A DNA stretch of 64,000 nucleotides, taken from NCBI RefSeq assembly GCF_029784155.1, contig NC_073691.1:119908226-119972225 (forward strand). Direction: 5' to 3'. This stretch comes from Uranotaenia lowii. Lineage: Eukaryota > Arthropoda > Insecta > Diptera > Culicidae. Below, piece by piece: positions 24,047-35,434 of the stretch; the stretch's first letter is position 1, and each line of letters opens with the position of its first letter. The position numbers were made by a program, and so were the translations under genes. Below the pieces are notes generated by a model, which saw nothing but the letters and a program-made list of their open reading frames with translations, was not told where the DNA came from and made no database searches.

Positions 24047-25143
24047 ATTACTGCCGCGTTTGATTCAGTGAATCACGAAATTTTGCTTAAGAAGCTACAA
24101 CATTTAGGATTTTCCGAAAGACTGTGTGTATGGATCAGGAGCTACCTAACAAACCGTCGTTTAGCTGTCAGAATTGGCTCTGCTGAATCAATCGACTTCA
24201 TTCCAACTTCAGGGGTACCACAAGGCAGTAATTTGGGCCCATTACTGTTCACGCTGTTCTGCAATGATATTAACATGCTTCTTGTTGGATGTGGAGTACT
24301 CCTGTATGCGGATGATCTGAAAATATTTCTGACCATAAACAGCCTAACTGATTGCCACGAATTACAACAATACCTCGATACAGTAGTGAACTGGTGTGCA
24401 GTCAACCTTCTAGTTTTGAGTGTTGCTAAGTGTTGTATCATAACATTTGGACGCAGGAAACAACCTTTCGTGCACGATTATAATATTCTGGGCGAACAAT
24501 TGCATCGTGTAGACCAAATTAAAGATCTTGGTGTTATTCTAGACAGTCATATGACTTTCAAGCACCACTACTCTGCAACTATCGAGAAAGCTAACCGGAT
24601 GCTGGGATTTATCTTACGTTTGAGCAAAGAATTCACTGATCCTGTCTGCCTGCGAGCTCTATACTGCTGTTTGGTTCGTTCAACATTAGAATCTGCTAGC
24701 CTAGTGTGGTGGCCATTTGAAGCTGTGTGGATTGCGCGTTTCGAAGCAATTCAAAGAAGATTCGTACGATATGCTCTTCGGTAATTGCCTTGGGAGAACC
24801 CTCTTAACCTGCCACCGTTGCTGCCCTACTGGGACTTCACACACTCTCGGATCGTCATGCCATCGGCCAGTCACTGTTCGTGGCGAAGGTTTTACGAAAT
24901 GAAATCGATTGTTCATGGCTTCTTTCTCGATGTAATATCTATGCCCCTGAAAGAGCTCTGCGTAATCGTGACTGGCTTTCACTAGAATCAAGAAGCACTC
25001 GGTATGGTAGTAACGACCCTTTACGTTCCGCAAAAATAAGCTTTCTACGTTTTTATACGCTTTTTGACTTCAATGTATGTACAACAACCTTTAAACGACG
25101 GATTGAATCTTATTTAAGTGACGAATTGAGAAATAATAATTAG
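24047..25143 (+). pseudogene. Jockey/CR1-type reverse transcriptase, 3' part
   Basis: Frame open from the junction to 24781 with RSYLTNRRLAVRI, the GVPQGSNLGPLLF motif and the YADDLK catalytic box, then KDLGVILDSHMTF. A stop at 24782 is followed by a frame that continues to 25143 (ADRHAIGQSLFVAKVLRNE, ending SYLSDELRNNN). The 5' half of the RT and all of the endonuclease are missing. The layout resembles the minus-strand ORF2 at 46731-49328 but the sequences are clearly different subfamilies. Confidence 0.85.
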
Positions 25144-25803
25144 AAAAATCATCGTTCGTGCAATGTAACTTTTATTGTTGGTAGACTATCTATGGACCCT
25201 AACCACGATGCTGCGATGGTCGATAATCGAAAACCCACGAAGCAGAAGGTCTTAAGGAAAGGCGTTAATGACGAGCGAAACAGCTGATTTTCGAACCGTA
25301 GTTCGAGAAGATAACAAACATATGAAGAAAAACCCCTTAAAAGGGTCACCATTTTTGACTAGTATTATATTCAGTCTTAAGAGCGATTTGGCACAGGTCA
25401 TATGAGACCCCGTTGAAACTTGAATAATTTGCCTAAATATATGTTTAATGTAGTTTCGTAGTTAATAAATTCGTTTCAAAGTAGTGTGTTTTTTAAGCCA
25501 AAATAAATGTGTAGTTTTTGTAAATAAATTGTGTGCCTTACTTCAACGAGGAGTTTTTACTTACCGTCACCGGAGAGATTGCTATCATCACAAGGGACAA
25601 CCCAACACCCCCCACGGAAGACTCAACCCAACCAGCAGCCCAAGGTTTGCCCCACGGAAATTCCCCCCATACAGTCCACTGCGAGGTCCAAGCAGGGTTT
25701 GGACCGCACCCCAACATTTATGTAACCTTAAATTAAGTATATCATTAAGACAACTATGTCAGATGGTTTATAAAACAATAAAACAATAAAACAAAAACAA
25801 AAC
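24047..25803 (+). mobile_element. Jockey/CR1-type LINE fragment, 5' truncated, inserted in the I-group RT
   Basis: Starts abruptly inside its own RT (AAFDSVNHEILL) and runs through the RT, thumb and a C-terminal region to about 25143, then a non-coding 3' part ending in a tail of repeated aataaaac units at about 25770-25803. The host LINE's RT is split between 24046 and 25804. The block at about 25484-25735, rich in Pro/Thr codons, could be part of this 3' UTR or a second LINE end; I cannot tell. Confidence 0.75.
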
Positions 25804-26254
25804 AATCTCTTGCATGGGCCTACCGCAGGGTTCATGTTTGAGTCCACTTTTGTACAACTTTTACGTAAGTGACATCGACAGTTGTCTCTCTGAAGGCTGC
25901 ACCCTAAGACAACTTGCAGATGATGGCGTAGTGTCTGTCACAGGATCTACTGAATATCATCTGCACAGACCTTTACAAGATACTTTAGACAGATTGTCAA
26001 CCTGGGCTTTGGGGCTTGGGATTGAGTTTTCTCCACAGAAAACGGAGATGGTTGTTTTCTCTAAGAAACATAGGCCTGCTCAGCCTAAGCTTCAACTCCT
26101 AGGCAGGACGATCATTCAATCGAGGTGTTTCAAGTATCTTGGGGTTTGGTTTGATTCCAAGTGTACCTGGAGAGCCCATATTGAGTATCTGAAAGGAAAA
26201 TGCCAACAAAGAATCAATTTTCTCCGATCAATCACTGGCACCTGGTGGATAGCC
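25804..26254 (+). pseudogene. I-group LINE RT, piece 2 (catalytic)
   Basis: Starts MGLPQGSCLSPLLYNF, has the catalytic box as LADDGV (Leu in place of the usual Tyr), and continues with FKYLGVWFDSKCTW and KCQQRINFLR before the hAT-like insertion at 26255. The continuation is at 28586. The core is open with no stops, so this part of the LINE has decayed little compared with its ORF1. Confidence 0.85.
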
Positions 26255-26612
26255 TAAGGTTGCCAGAATTTTTTCCACTCCCATCCGGGCCTAGCAATTC
26301 CGGGCATTTTTTCAAAAAAAACCTGGCAAAATCCGGGCATCGATTTCAATTTTTCAAATCCAAAAACCGGGCAAAAACCAGGCAAAATTTAGGTGTTATT
26401 ATATATAAAAGCAAAGAAAAAATGCAAAAAAAATGAAATTATTATTTCATTAATGTAATTGCAGACTTCCAAAAACTTTTGACGTAGAATTACGTCTTAC
26501 GGCAACACTATAGGGGGGGCAAATTGAAATTCGCGAACGGATCTCGCGTCACGAAAAACGCCTCTTTCAAAGACATCTTTCTTAAAAGACATACCAAGCG
26601 TGCTCAACGTTG

Positions 26613-26698
26613 ATTGGCTATTCGAAAGTGGAAGAAAACTAGGACGCCCCACCCCTTCCTGAGTTTTGGTTTTTACCAGCCTACGAAAAATATAAAAG
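26613..26698 (+). promoter_or_regulatory. Promoter-like CCAAT and TATA pair inside the hAT-like element
   Basis: ATTGG (CCAAT on the other strand) at 26613-26617 and TATAAAAG at 26691-26698 sit about 75 bp apart, in the G/C-richer part of the insert, with no long frame downstream before the CA repeat. The pair could be a captured promoter. No start site or product can be shown. Confidence 0.3.
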
Positions 26699-26845
26699 AA
26701 GGGGTCGACTGACGGTTTATTTCATTTTGTTTGAGAAATTCAAACCTGGCACATGGGCAGAGCAGAGCAGAGATGACCAACAGCGGCGGGAGCAAGTAGT
26801 GATAGCTCAGGTCACCCGTGACACCAATCACCCATTCACACCAAT

Positions 26846-27283
<438 letters not shown>

Positions 27284-27289
27284 CCCATC

Positions 27290-27690
27290 ACTACCCATGG
27301 AACACCACCCGCCCACCGCAGCTATCCCACCCACTTATCGCACACCACCACACACCATCCATGCTACTGGCCCATCGCACACCACCCACCCATCGCACTC
27401 CACCACCACCTACTCGCCCATCGCACACAACCAACACCCATCGCACACAACCACCACCCATCACACACCACCACCCATCACACACCACCACCCATCACAC
27501 ACCACCACCCATCACACACCACCACCCATCACACACCACCACCCATCACACACCACCACCCATCACACACCACCACCATCCACCCACCCACCTATCACAC
27601 ACCACCACCATCCACCCACCCACTCATCGCATACCACCACCATCCACCCACCTATCCCACATCACCAGACCACCCACCCACAATACAAAA
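27290..27690. repeat. CACCACCCATCA-type minisatellite
   Basis: Tandem units of about 17 bp built on cacaccaccacccatca, purest at about 27447-27570, with variants to about 27690. It directly follows the CA repeat and probably grew from it. Confidence 0.9.
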
Positions 27691-27717
27691 GTCAAGACTA
27701 TCTCTTTTTAAGATTTT

Positions 27718-27733
27718 GGCCCTGAAAAGGGCC
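27718..27733 (-). promoter_or_regulatory. Histone-type mRNA 3' stem-loop (minus strand)
   Basis: On the minus strand the 16 bases GGCCCTTTTCAGGGCC form a 6-bp stem with a TTTC loop, the consensus of the metazoan histone mRNA 3' end, with A-rich flanks. About 10 nt downstream on that strand is the purine stretch AAAAAGAGAT, similar to a U7-binding histone downstream element. No histone coding sequence is visible upstream of it (27734-28320). It may be a captured histone-cluster fragment. Confidence 0.5.
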
Positions 27734-28577
27734 GTTTAATCAAGTTTGATTATAAGAACACATAGTTAATCCAACGAATGCTCCGGCATCCTAGGTAAAA
27801 CCAACATTTTTAGCTAGTGATTGCTATGTGATCTGAAGGGAAATTAAAACAAGATACTGATTCCAACAAGACGCATGAGGCTAAACAGTTTGAAAGCTTT
27901 TGCACTGAGTCAAGCGTTTAGATCAAAGCAGTCGTTGTAAGCTTTTCTCGCAAGCGTTTGATACAAAGCTCGTGTGTTGATCAAATTATTTGCATAACTG
28001 CCGGGCGCAATCATTTCGACGGCATTTGCCTTGTTTCTGCTTATACTAATATTTAATTCGCCTCTTGTTATGCAGTTGAAAAAGCTGCATACTATCTTAT
28101 GGGTCGTTTCAGACCATTATTAGGTATTAAACGACAATTTAGGGAAGAATGACTTTTCTTGAAGATCAATTCCTTTAAAAAAAATTCGACATACTTTATT
28201 CTAGAATGCTAATTTAAGACGAAAAGCAAATTGACGCACAAAGACATTGTAATTCTACGTGAACTTCTCGGTCGTTTCTTATAAACAACCTCTGTAACTT
28301 TTTGGAACACTTAAATATTTAAAGGTTTATAAAAGTAAATCAGCGAAATTATTTGAAACAACCGTTGAAAATTTCCATACCGTTGATCGATTTTGCTGAA
28401 ACTTACTCAAAAACTTTGATATTTTTTTGGTTTCTTTGTGAAAATTGTGAAAAAAACCGGGCAATATCCGGACTTTTTTCACGATATCCGGGCAACCGGG
28501 CCGGACCGGACTTTCTCGAAATTTTGCATCAAATATCCGGGCAAACCCGGATAAAACCGGGCAATCTGGCAAGCTTA

Positions 28578-29080
28578 GGATAGCCCATCCAGAAGATCTT
28601 CTAAAATGGTATCGAACAACTATTCTTTCAGTGATGGAATATGGTAGCTTCTGTTTCCAGTCAGCTGCCAAAACTCACCTCATCAAACTCGAGCGTATCC
28701 AATACCGTTGTCTCCGCATCGCTTTGGGACGTATGCCCTCAACGCATAACATGAGTCTCGAAGTTTTGACAGGAATACTCCCACTGAAAGATCGATTCAA
28801 TTTATTATCACTCCGGTTCCTCATCAGGTGATTTTTTAATTGGTGATTGTGAATTTTGAAAAGCTCCTTGAGCAAAATTTTCAAACCAGGTTTATGTCGA
28901 TATACCATGTCCTCGTGTCAATTCAGGTAAATCTTTCTTCGTATTCTCCAGGTCGTGTTTGTAGCCCAGACCCCGATAATTCTTCTGTCCAGTTTGATTT
29001 GTCTATGCAGCAGGAAATTCGTGGAATCCCGGATCCGCATCGTCCACTTCTGATTCCAAGAATTTTCGAAGCTAAATATA
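28578..29080 (+). pseudogene. I-group LINE RT, piece 3 (thumb and linker to RNase H)
   Basis: Continues directly from 26254: SVMEYGSFCFQSAAKTHL, then LERIQYRCLRIALG and LEVLTGILPLKDRF. A stop near 28830 is followed by a frame with EIRGIPDPHRPLLIP up to EAKY at 29080, where the LTR element is inserted. The next LINE residues are at 31865. These match the thumb-to-RNase H linker of I-type LINEs. Confidence 0.82.
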
Positions 29081-29275
29081 TGTGTGAATGGATTAACCCG
29101 ATACCGCGTCATTCGTCACAAGCGTGCAGTCAGTCAGTCAGTCAGTCAGTCAGTCAGTCAGTCAGTCGGCCAGCAAGCGTGCTAGCCGGGTAGCGCATAG
29201 TTTCCTCGGTAGTTCGAGATCGGGTTGCTCAACGGTGTTGCTTCCGAGTTGCAGACCTCCGGACAGGTCTGCACA
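29081..29275 (+). repeat. 5' LTR of the non-autonomous element
   Basis: Starts TGTGTGAATGG and ends GGTCTGCACA. A 39-bp AGTC-repeat run lies at 29128-29166. The primer-binding site begins right after it. No difference from the 3' LTR was seen. Confidence 0.9.
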
Positions 29276-29624
29276 TTTGGCGACCGTTTCAGGTAATTTC
29301 TTGTTACATAACATAAAAACAAGAAATTATAAAAACCGAAAAAATATCGAACCGAAAAAGTAAACAAACGTGGTCATCGATTCACGCTGAGTTTATTTTC
29401 ATCAAACTTGATTGAATATCAATCAGTTTGTTAATTACCGTGATAAAATGAGTAATTCGAATACTCATTTAGTGAAACGTAGTTGAAACAAAAAGCAACG
29501 CTGTTGAATGATTTCCGGCGGGTTGTGAAATAATACCGAAACTGGAATTGGTGAATTAAGCATTGAAGTTTCGTTGCGAAGACAACATGAAATCAAAATT
29601 AAATTTCAAGCAAGTCGTGAGGAT

Positions 29625-30215
29625 AGCTTGATCATGTTCACAATTTCAAGCGGGTTGAGAGGACAGCTTGAAATTGGAAGGCGAGTTGAGAGGACAGCCT
29701 GAACGTATCGATAGAAATTTCAAGCGAGTTGAGAGGACAGCTTGAAATTGAAAGGCGAGTTGAGAGGACAGCCTAAACGTATCGATAGCAATTTCAAGCG
29801 AGTCGAGAGAACAGCTTTGAAATTGAAAGGCGAGTTGAGAGGACAGCCTAAACGTATCGATAGCAATTTCAAGCGAGTTGAGAGGACAGCTTGAAATTGG
29901 AAGGCGAGTTGAGAGGACAGCCTGAAAGTAACGATAGAAATTTCAAGCGAGTTGAGAGGACAGCTTGAAATTGAAAGGCGAGTTGAGAGGACAGCCTAAA
30001 CGTATTGATGTAAATTTCAAGCGAGTTGAGAAGACAGCTTGAAATTGACAGGCGAGTTAAGAGGACAGCCTAAACGTATCGATAGAAATTCGAGCGAGTC
30101 GAGAAGACAGCTTGAAATTGAGTGGCGAGTTGAGAGGACAGCCTGAAAGCATCAATAGAAATTTCAAGCACATTGAGAGAACAGCTTGAAATTAGAAGGC
30201 CGGGTTTAAAGCGAG
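29625..30215. repeat. 74-bp tandem array in the leader of the LTR element
   Basis: The phrase GGCGAGTTGAGAGGACAGCC recurs at 29680, 29754, 29829, 29903, 29977, 30051, 30124 and (degenerate) 30198, spaced 73-75 bp. Each unit is itself two ~37-bp halves: one ends in AGCTTGAAATT, the other in AGCCTAAACG. Weaker gagaggacag traces run on to about 30620. Confidence 0.9.
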
Positions 30216-31664
30216 TCGAGAGGACTACTTTCATTTTGAAAAAAATCGTGTTGACTTTTTGAAATTAATTTGAAAATCTAACGAGTTCGGAAAACAGCAA
30301 CTTTGAGCTTGTCGAGGGGACAACTTGAAAGGAGGAAGAAAGGGTATCAAGAGGACAGTTTGAAGATTGCTTATAATAAGAATGAACCATAAAGCGTGTG
30401 CAGGTGATAGCTCGTATAAATTGATTTCATGCGAGCTTACAGGATAGTTTTGAATCGACAAGACACAATTCAAAAGAACAGTTTTCCAATTCAAGGAATA
30501 AATTTGAACTAAACAGTTTGATATAAGAACTAAGGAACGTTTCGAAGGAGCAGCTCGATAGGATTTCAACTGAGTAACAACTGCTCCTGGAAACAAAAAG
30601 TATGTTGAGAGGACGGTTTCGGTATCTCATCAAATTAATAATCCAGTTGATTGAGGAGACAGCTTGAGATTATAGAAAACAGTGAGAAAGTCTAGAAAAT
30701 AGCCTGAACAAATAGTTTGAAATTTCAAGTGCGTTGGGTTGACAATTGAAATAATGAAAAAGTGTATGTCGAGTTTTAAGGGTGAATAGCAAACCTTGAT
30801 AGCATGTTGAGGGAACAGTTATAGTTTCTTAATGCGCCGAGAGGTCATTTCGTAATTTTACCGATTTGAACCAAGCGGGTTTAAAGAAAAGTTTGAAAAA
30901 AAAATACAAGATGAGTACTTACAATATACAAAAGTACAATACAAAATAAACCATCTTTTGTGCATGAGCTCTGAGCTTATCATCATGATTTGGATCGAAA
31001 TACACAATAAGTTCATTAGACATCACAATAAGCCAATAAGAAATTCATCTCACGGGTTTTTCCCCGGCAGTTTTTATCGAAAGTTTTTGTATATCGCGAT
31101 TTAATAATATTCTGATGCAGTTGATCACTGAAGCTTTAACGCTGGTAGTTTACAATCTTGCCAACCAGAAATGATAAAAAAAATCATATCAATTCAACAA
31201 ACACTTAGGCAGTCGACAGCCCTTATAAATTATGCAATATATATAGAAACAAACGTGTGACTAAGTTTAAAACCACTACAACCCAACTTGCTTGCATAGT
31301 GTTATAAAATATCTATTTGAGTTTTTCATAGTTCGCAATTTTAGAATAATTGTCGCTTTGCTAGTTGATGATCAAAAAGAGATCTAATTTCAGTGTTTAG
31401 GATGATTTCGTTCAATGAAAATTGAAAGAGAGGTGGAAATGAGATATGAAAGCATCGGCCACGAATTGTAGCGCAAGTTGTTTGTACCTACTTCACATCA
31501 GTCCATCGATAGGATGCATGGCAAATGCCAAGTAGACGAGTTTCCTAAAACAAAAACAAACTTATTGTCGATTTGCATTTTTTTTTAACTTAATAAAAAG
31601 AAACGATTTCAAAACAGTTTCTTTTTAATTATATTAAATCATTTTGTTTGGGATAGGAGGGGGA

Positions 31665-31859
31665 TGTGTGAATGGATTAACCCGATACCGCGTCATTCGT
31701 CACAAGCGTGCAGTCAGTCAGTCAGTCAGTCAGTCAGTCAGTCAGTCAGTCGGCCAGCAAGCGTGCTAGCCGGGTAGCGCATAGTTTCCTCGGTAGTTCG
31801 AGATCGGGTTGCTCAACGGTGTTGCTTCCGAGTTGCAGACCTCCGGACAGGTCTGCACA
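31665..31859 (+). repeat. 3' LTR of the non-autonomous element
   Basis: Same length and sequence as the 5' LTR. Preceded by the polypurine tract and followed by the ATATA target duplication, after which the LINE frame resumes. Confidence 0.9.
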
Positions 31860-32412
31860 ATATAGACACGTCGATGCTGTGAAAATGTTCTTTACTGATG
31901 GATCACTTATAGAGGAATCAACAGGATTTGGAGTGTTCAACGAAATATTTAGCGCCTTTTACAGCCTCGAGTTGCCATGCTCTGTGTATATAGCAGAGTT
32001 AGCAGCAATTTATTGGTCTTTAGACAATATCGCTTCAAGGCCAGTTGGGCACTACTACATTGTAACGGATAGTCTGAGTTCTGTTGAAGCAATCCACTCA
32101 ATAAAACCGGGAAAGCACTCACCATACTTCTTCGAGAAGATACGGGATAGTTTGAGTGCTTTATCAAAACCTCGCTTTACCATAACCTTTGTCTGGGTTC
32201 CCTCTCATTGCTCGATAGAGGGTAATGAGAAAGCTGACTCTCTGGCAAAGGTTGGTCGATGGAAGGTGACACGTATCAGCGTGATATCGCCTTCAACGAA
32301 TTTTACTTTTTAGTTCGAAGAAACTCTCTTTTCAACTGGAAGCGCAAATGGGACGAGGATGAGTTGGGTCGGTGGCTGCACTCGACTATCCCAAGGGTAA
32401 GCCTAAAACCTT
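31860..32412 (+). pseudogene. I-group LINE RNase H domain
   Basis: Reads VDAVKMFFTDGSLIEE with the first Asp (TDGS), then the Glu in AELAAIYWSL, the Asp in IVTDSLSS, and a final acidic position in HCSIEGNEKADSLAK, so all four RNase H positions are recognisable. A one-base shift near 32255 moves the next segment (YQRDIAFNEFYFLVRRN, then WDEDELGRWLHST) to another frame. It is interrupted by a SINE at 32413. Confidence 0.88.
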
Positions 32413-32809
32413 TTTTTTCTGTTGGGGAGAGAGTCCACTGCGACCATTAAGTTGATCTACTGTGGTTTACCCCGCGTTATTATTTTTACTTTGCTATGCT
32501 ACTTGACACCCCTGCACTATTGGTTGAAGTTGCAGTTGTTTACGGGTAGCGCTACGAGCACACACATAACTAGGTAGGATCTCCAAGTGCAATCTAAGTT
32601 CCCTTGAAAAGATCCAACCACATGCATGTGCTGCATCGTTGGGGCGTACTATTCCAAGGTATACACGGCTAGCATTTCACTAATGCTAAAACCGCCAACC
32701 TTCATCATACTATGTGTGCCAGGTTATGTCACGACCGGGATTCGATCTCATGATCGTTGGCTTAGAAGACAAGGATGCTATCCTTTAGGCCAAGATCTGC
32801 TGGCTTTTT
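32413..32809 (-). mobile_element. tRNA-derived SINE with 14-bp target duplication
   Basis: AAGCCTAAAACCTT flanks it at 32399-32412 and 32810-32823. On the minus strand it starts near 32800 with a tRNA-like head: an A-box-like GGCCTAAAGGATAGC, then GAGATCGAATCCCGG as B box about 35 nt on. The tail is the T-run just inside the left duplication (poly(A) on the minus strand). The body shares no clear match with the SINEs at 4078 and 19845. Confidence 0.8.
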
Positions 32810-33298
32810 AAGCCTAAAACCTTGGTTTAATACATTGGACCTGAGTCGCGATTTTATTCGTATATTTTCCCGTCTCATGTCCATTCATTATTCCTTAGAC
32901 GCGGTACTCTTTCGTTTTGATATTGCTGGCAGCAATTTGTGCAGTTGCGGCCAAGGTTACCACGACATCGAGCATATTGTTTGGTCGTGCGAGGTCCATC
33001 TTGTCGCTAGAACGATATTGATAGACTCCCTTCGGGCCCGAAGAAAACCACCCTATGTTCCAGTGAGAGATGTGCTGGCTGTGGTAGACTTGGACTACAT
33101 GTTCGAAATTTTCCTCTTCCTAAAAGCTATTCATCTTCGTCTATAATTCTTTTGATTTTCATATTTCCCTATCTATCTTCTTTTTTCTTTAAAGGTGAAC
33201 TAGTTTTATAAGCACACAATCGCAATCAAACAAAACGTGTTTGGCTCCTTAAAGCCTAAATGTATGAGTCGTTTCAAATAAAGAATTTAAAAAAAAAG
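32810..33298 (+). pseudogene. I-group LINE C-terminal Cys-rich end and 3' UTR
   Basis: The frame from 32824 to 33146 continues the protein after the SINE: DAVLFRFDIAGSNLCSCGQG and HDIEHIVWSC give the CxC...H...C end typical of I/R1-type ORF2 proteins, ending with a stop at 33146. A short 3' UTR follows, with AATAAA near 33278 and an A-run at about 33287-33297. Confidence 0.82.
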
Positions 33299-35387
33299 GA
33301 GATATACTACACAATATCCAAAATAATGCTTTTTTCAGTAAGTTATAACCTTAAGAGTTCGGCCGAGTTCTTATACTTTTTGAGTGAGTTTTGTTGGTCA
33401 AGTTAATGGCTTTTCATTGATATATAAATTTAACATTAGTTTCAGATAGATTTTTTGCAAACTAGCAATCAATAATGAGCTTTTTCCTCTAAAAAACAGC
33501 AAAAATTAAGGGTTTTTTCTTTGAATTTAAAGTGTTTCTGCATTAATCCATTTGAAGTACTTCCTTCTCGAATGGACGAAATCGTATATATTATTTAAAA
33601 TAAATAAACCAACATCTTAGAGCAATTGACGGCTTCAATTTGTTCCTGGTTACAAAATAAAACAACTTGGTACAAAATACAATGTTACTTGTAAACAAGT
33701 AAACTTAGAGGATTTATCTGGTTCATTCTAGCTTCATTCTTTTACCAAAGAAGCTAAAAACAACTTTAGACAAGTCAGAAGAACCGATCAAGATGTCCAG
33801 TTGAGTTTAAAATTCGTCTCTAAGAGAGCATTTGCACGTGCCGTATCTGTTTCTGTAGAACACATTTTAGTTTGAAGCAATTAGCGAAACAGCTTTGAGC
33901 TCAAAAAATTCATTGGGCAATATCACAAATTTGTTGTTCCATTAGTGCTTTTGGGGATGAGGGAGTGTGGTGGGTCGCTACAAAAAGAACTGTTTTCGAT
34001 TGTTGAATCTATCTTTCAATCGAAAATGTCCAACTAGCACCACTGAGTATCTTTTGCGGTGCAGTGCGTTCAACGTTGATGTATGAAGGAGTATATATGG
34101 AGTGGTACGGCGACAGTCGACAATCTACGGATCCGGAGGCTCTCCAGCTTCAGTCGTTCGTTTTCGCTGCTGGCGATGGCGGTTTATTGCCAGCATTGCT
34201 TGCCACTTGCCTGCAGCTGAAAGGGATCCTTCATCTCTTATACAGCCCGCTAACTGGCACAATACCACGCTACCTCTTGGTACCTTTCCTTGAGAGGCGG
34301 TCGTTGTGTTGGCGAAGAGTGTGTGTGCTTATGACTTGCTGCACGAACTGCATGGGATTTTTGGATGATTTACTGGAGCTAATCTTTACGACAAACAATA
34401 GCTAATTTTCTGCAGGATATCACGTTTTCCAAATATTATTCATCATTAAATTAACATTATCTGGCTCTCATCGGTGGGTTTCTGCGGGTTCTTCTTCGTC
34501 CGTCGTTCCACATCGTTGCTCGTGTCTGTTTGACAATATGGCGACAGACGCTCGACCGGAAACGCTCTGCCAGTCAAGAAAATGTTTGTGTTTTTTCTTC
34601 TCTTCTTTTGTTCATTTGCCGGTTCCGCCCTTCTCATGTTGTTGTTGTGATGAACGATTGGACACAAAACAGCGACAAGAGCAGTACGGCCAGAAGCATA
34701 ATCTCATTAGGCATTAATTTGCGCTTCTGATAAGGTTACGGGTGAAGCATCTCAATAAAATCGATTTACGTTTTTATCAACATCCTTCTCCCGAGCAGCG
34801 AAGGAAACAGAGGATAAACGAAGGAAATTACTGCGGATGTCAGCTATCAAACCGTACTCAATCAAAGGGTGAGCAGAAGAAGATCAAAGTGTAACACCGT
34901 GGTTTCTGTTCAGAGGTTCTCTCGAGTGACCTGGAATTTTTCTTTGCATAAAACGCGACATTTTTTTTCTGTCGTGATTATTCTGGAGTGAAACCAAACC
35001 AGAGAATGCTGGAAGATTCGATGGCGATGTTTTATTTTCTTGAAATTCCGCACAAGATTAATCGAGGATGATGCTTGGTCGCTTATCAAACCAAGTGAAG
35101 CTTAGCTCTTGGTTTTGTTCTCGACTGCTCGCCTAATTAATGAAGCGAAAAAAACTTCTTTATTCATGAATTTAAAATACATATTCTGAAAAAAAGCAAT
35201 CACTGATTCTTTTAACTTTACTCTCGATGGCTGAAATTAGAACTATAATTAATTGGATTTTTGAAAAAAATGGGTTTTTTTTTGCCAGAAACGTGCAAAA
35301 AGTGTAGTCTTCAATAACCATTGTCATAAAGTTTTCGATTTAACAAAGACTATTTTTTTATGAGTAATTATGAGTAATTATGAGGGT
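33299..35387. other. Non-coding interval
   Basis: Mostly AT-rich. A GC-richer island at about 34040-34420 has a TATATA at 34092 and a 113-residue frame (34064-34405) with no recognised domain. A second island at about 34480-34700 is similar. These could be host promoter or exon sequence, but nothing in the sequence proves it. Confidence 0.4.
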
Positions 35388-35434
35388 GCCACATTTATGC
35401 TGACAAGGCAAGGTCGGCTTCAAGCATTTCAGCA

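Larger units (their letters stand above)
29081..31859 (+). mobile_element. Non-autonomous LTR retrotransposon with identical LTRs (2779 bp)
   Basis: Two 195-bp LTRs (29081-29275 and 31665-31859), TG...CA, appear identical base for base, including a 39-bp AGTC tract in each. A 5-bp duplication ATATA lies at 29076-29080 and 31860-31864. TTTGGCGACCGTTTCAGG directly follows the left LTR, a primer site of the kind seen in BEL/Pao elements. A purine tract (GGATAGGAGGGGGA, 31651-31664) precedes the right LTR. There is no gag or pol. The interior holds a 74-bp tandem array at its 5' end and AT-rich DNA. It must be mobilised by a related autonomous element. Confidence 0.88.

Noticed and set aside
29625..30215. 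The 74-bp array as a possible CRISPR-like array
   Set aside because: Units are contiguous with no unique spacers, lie in the leader of an LTR element, and the genome is eukaryotic.
34064..34405. Possible host exon with upstream TATATA
   Set aside because: No domain, no splice evidence and only one small frame; kept as a GC-richer island, not a gene.
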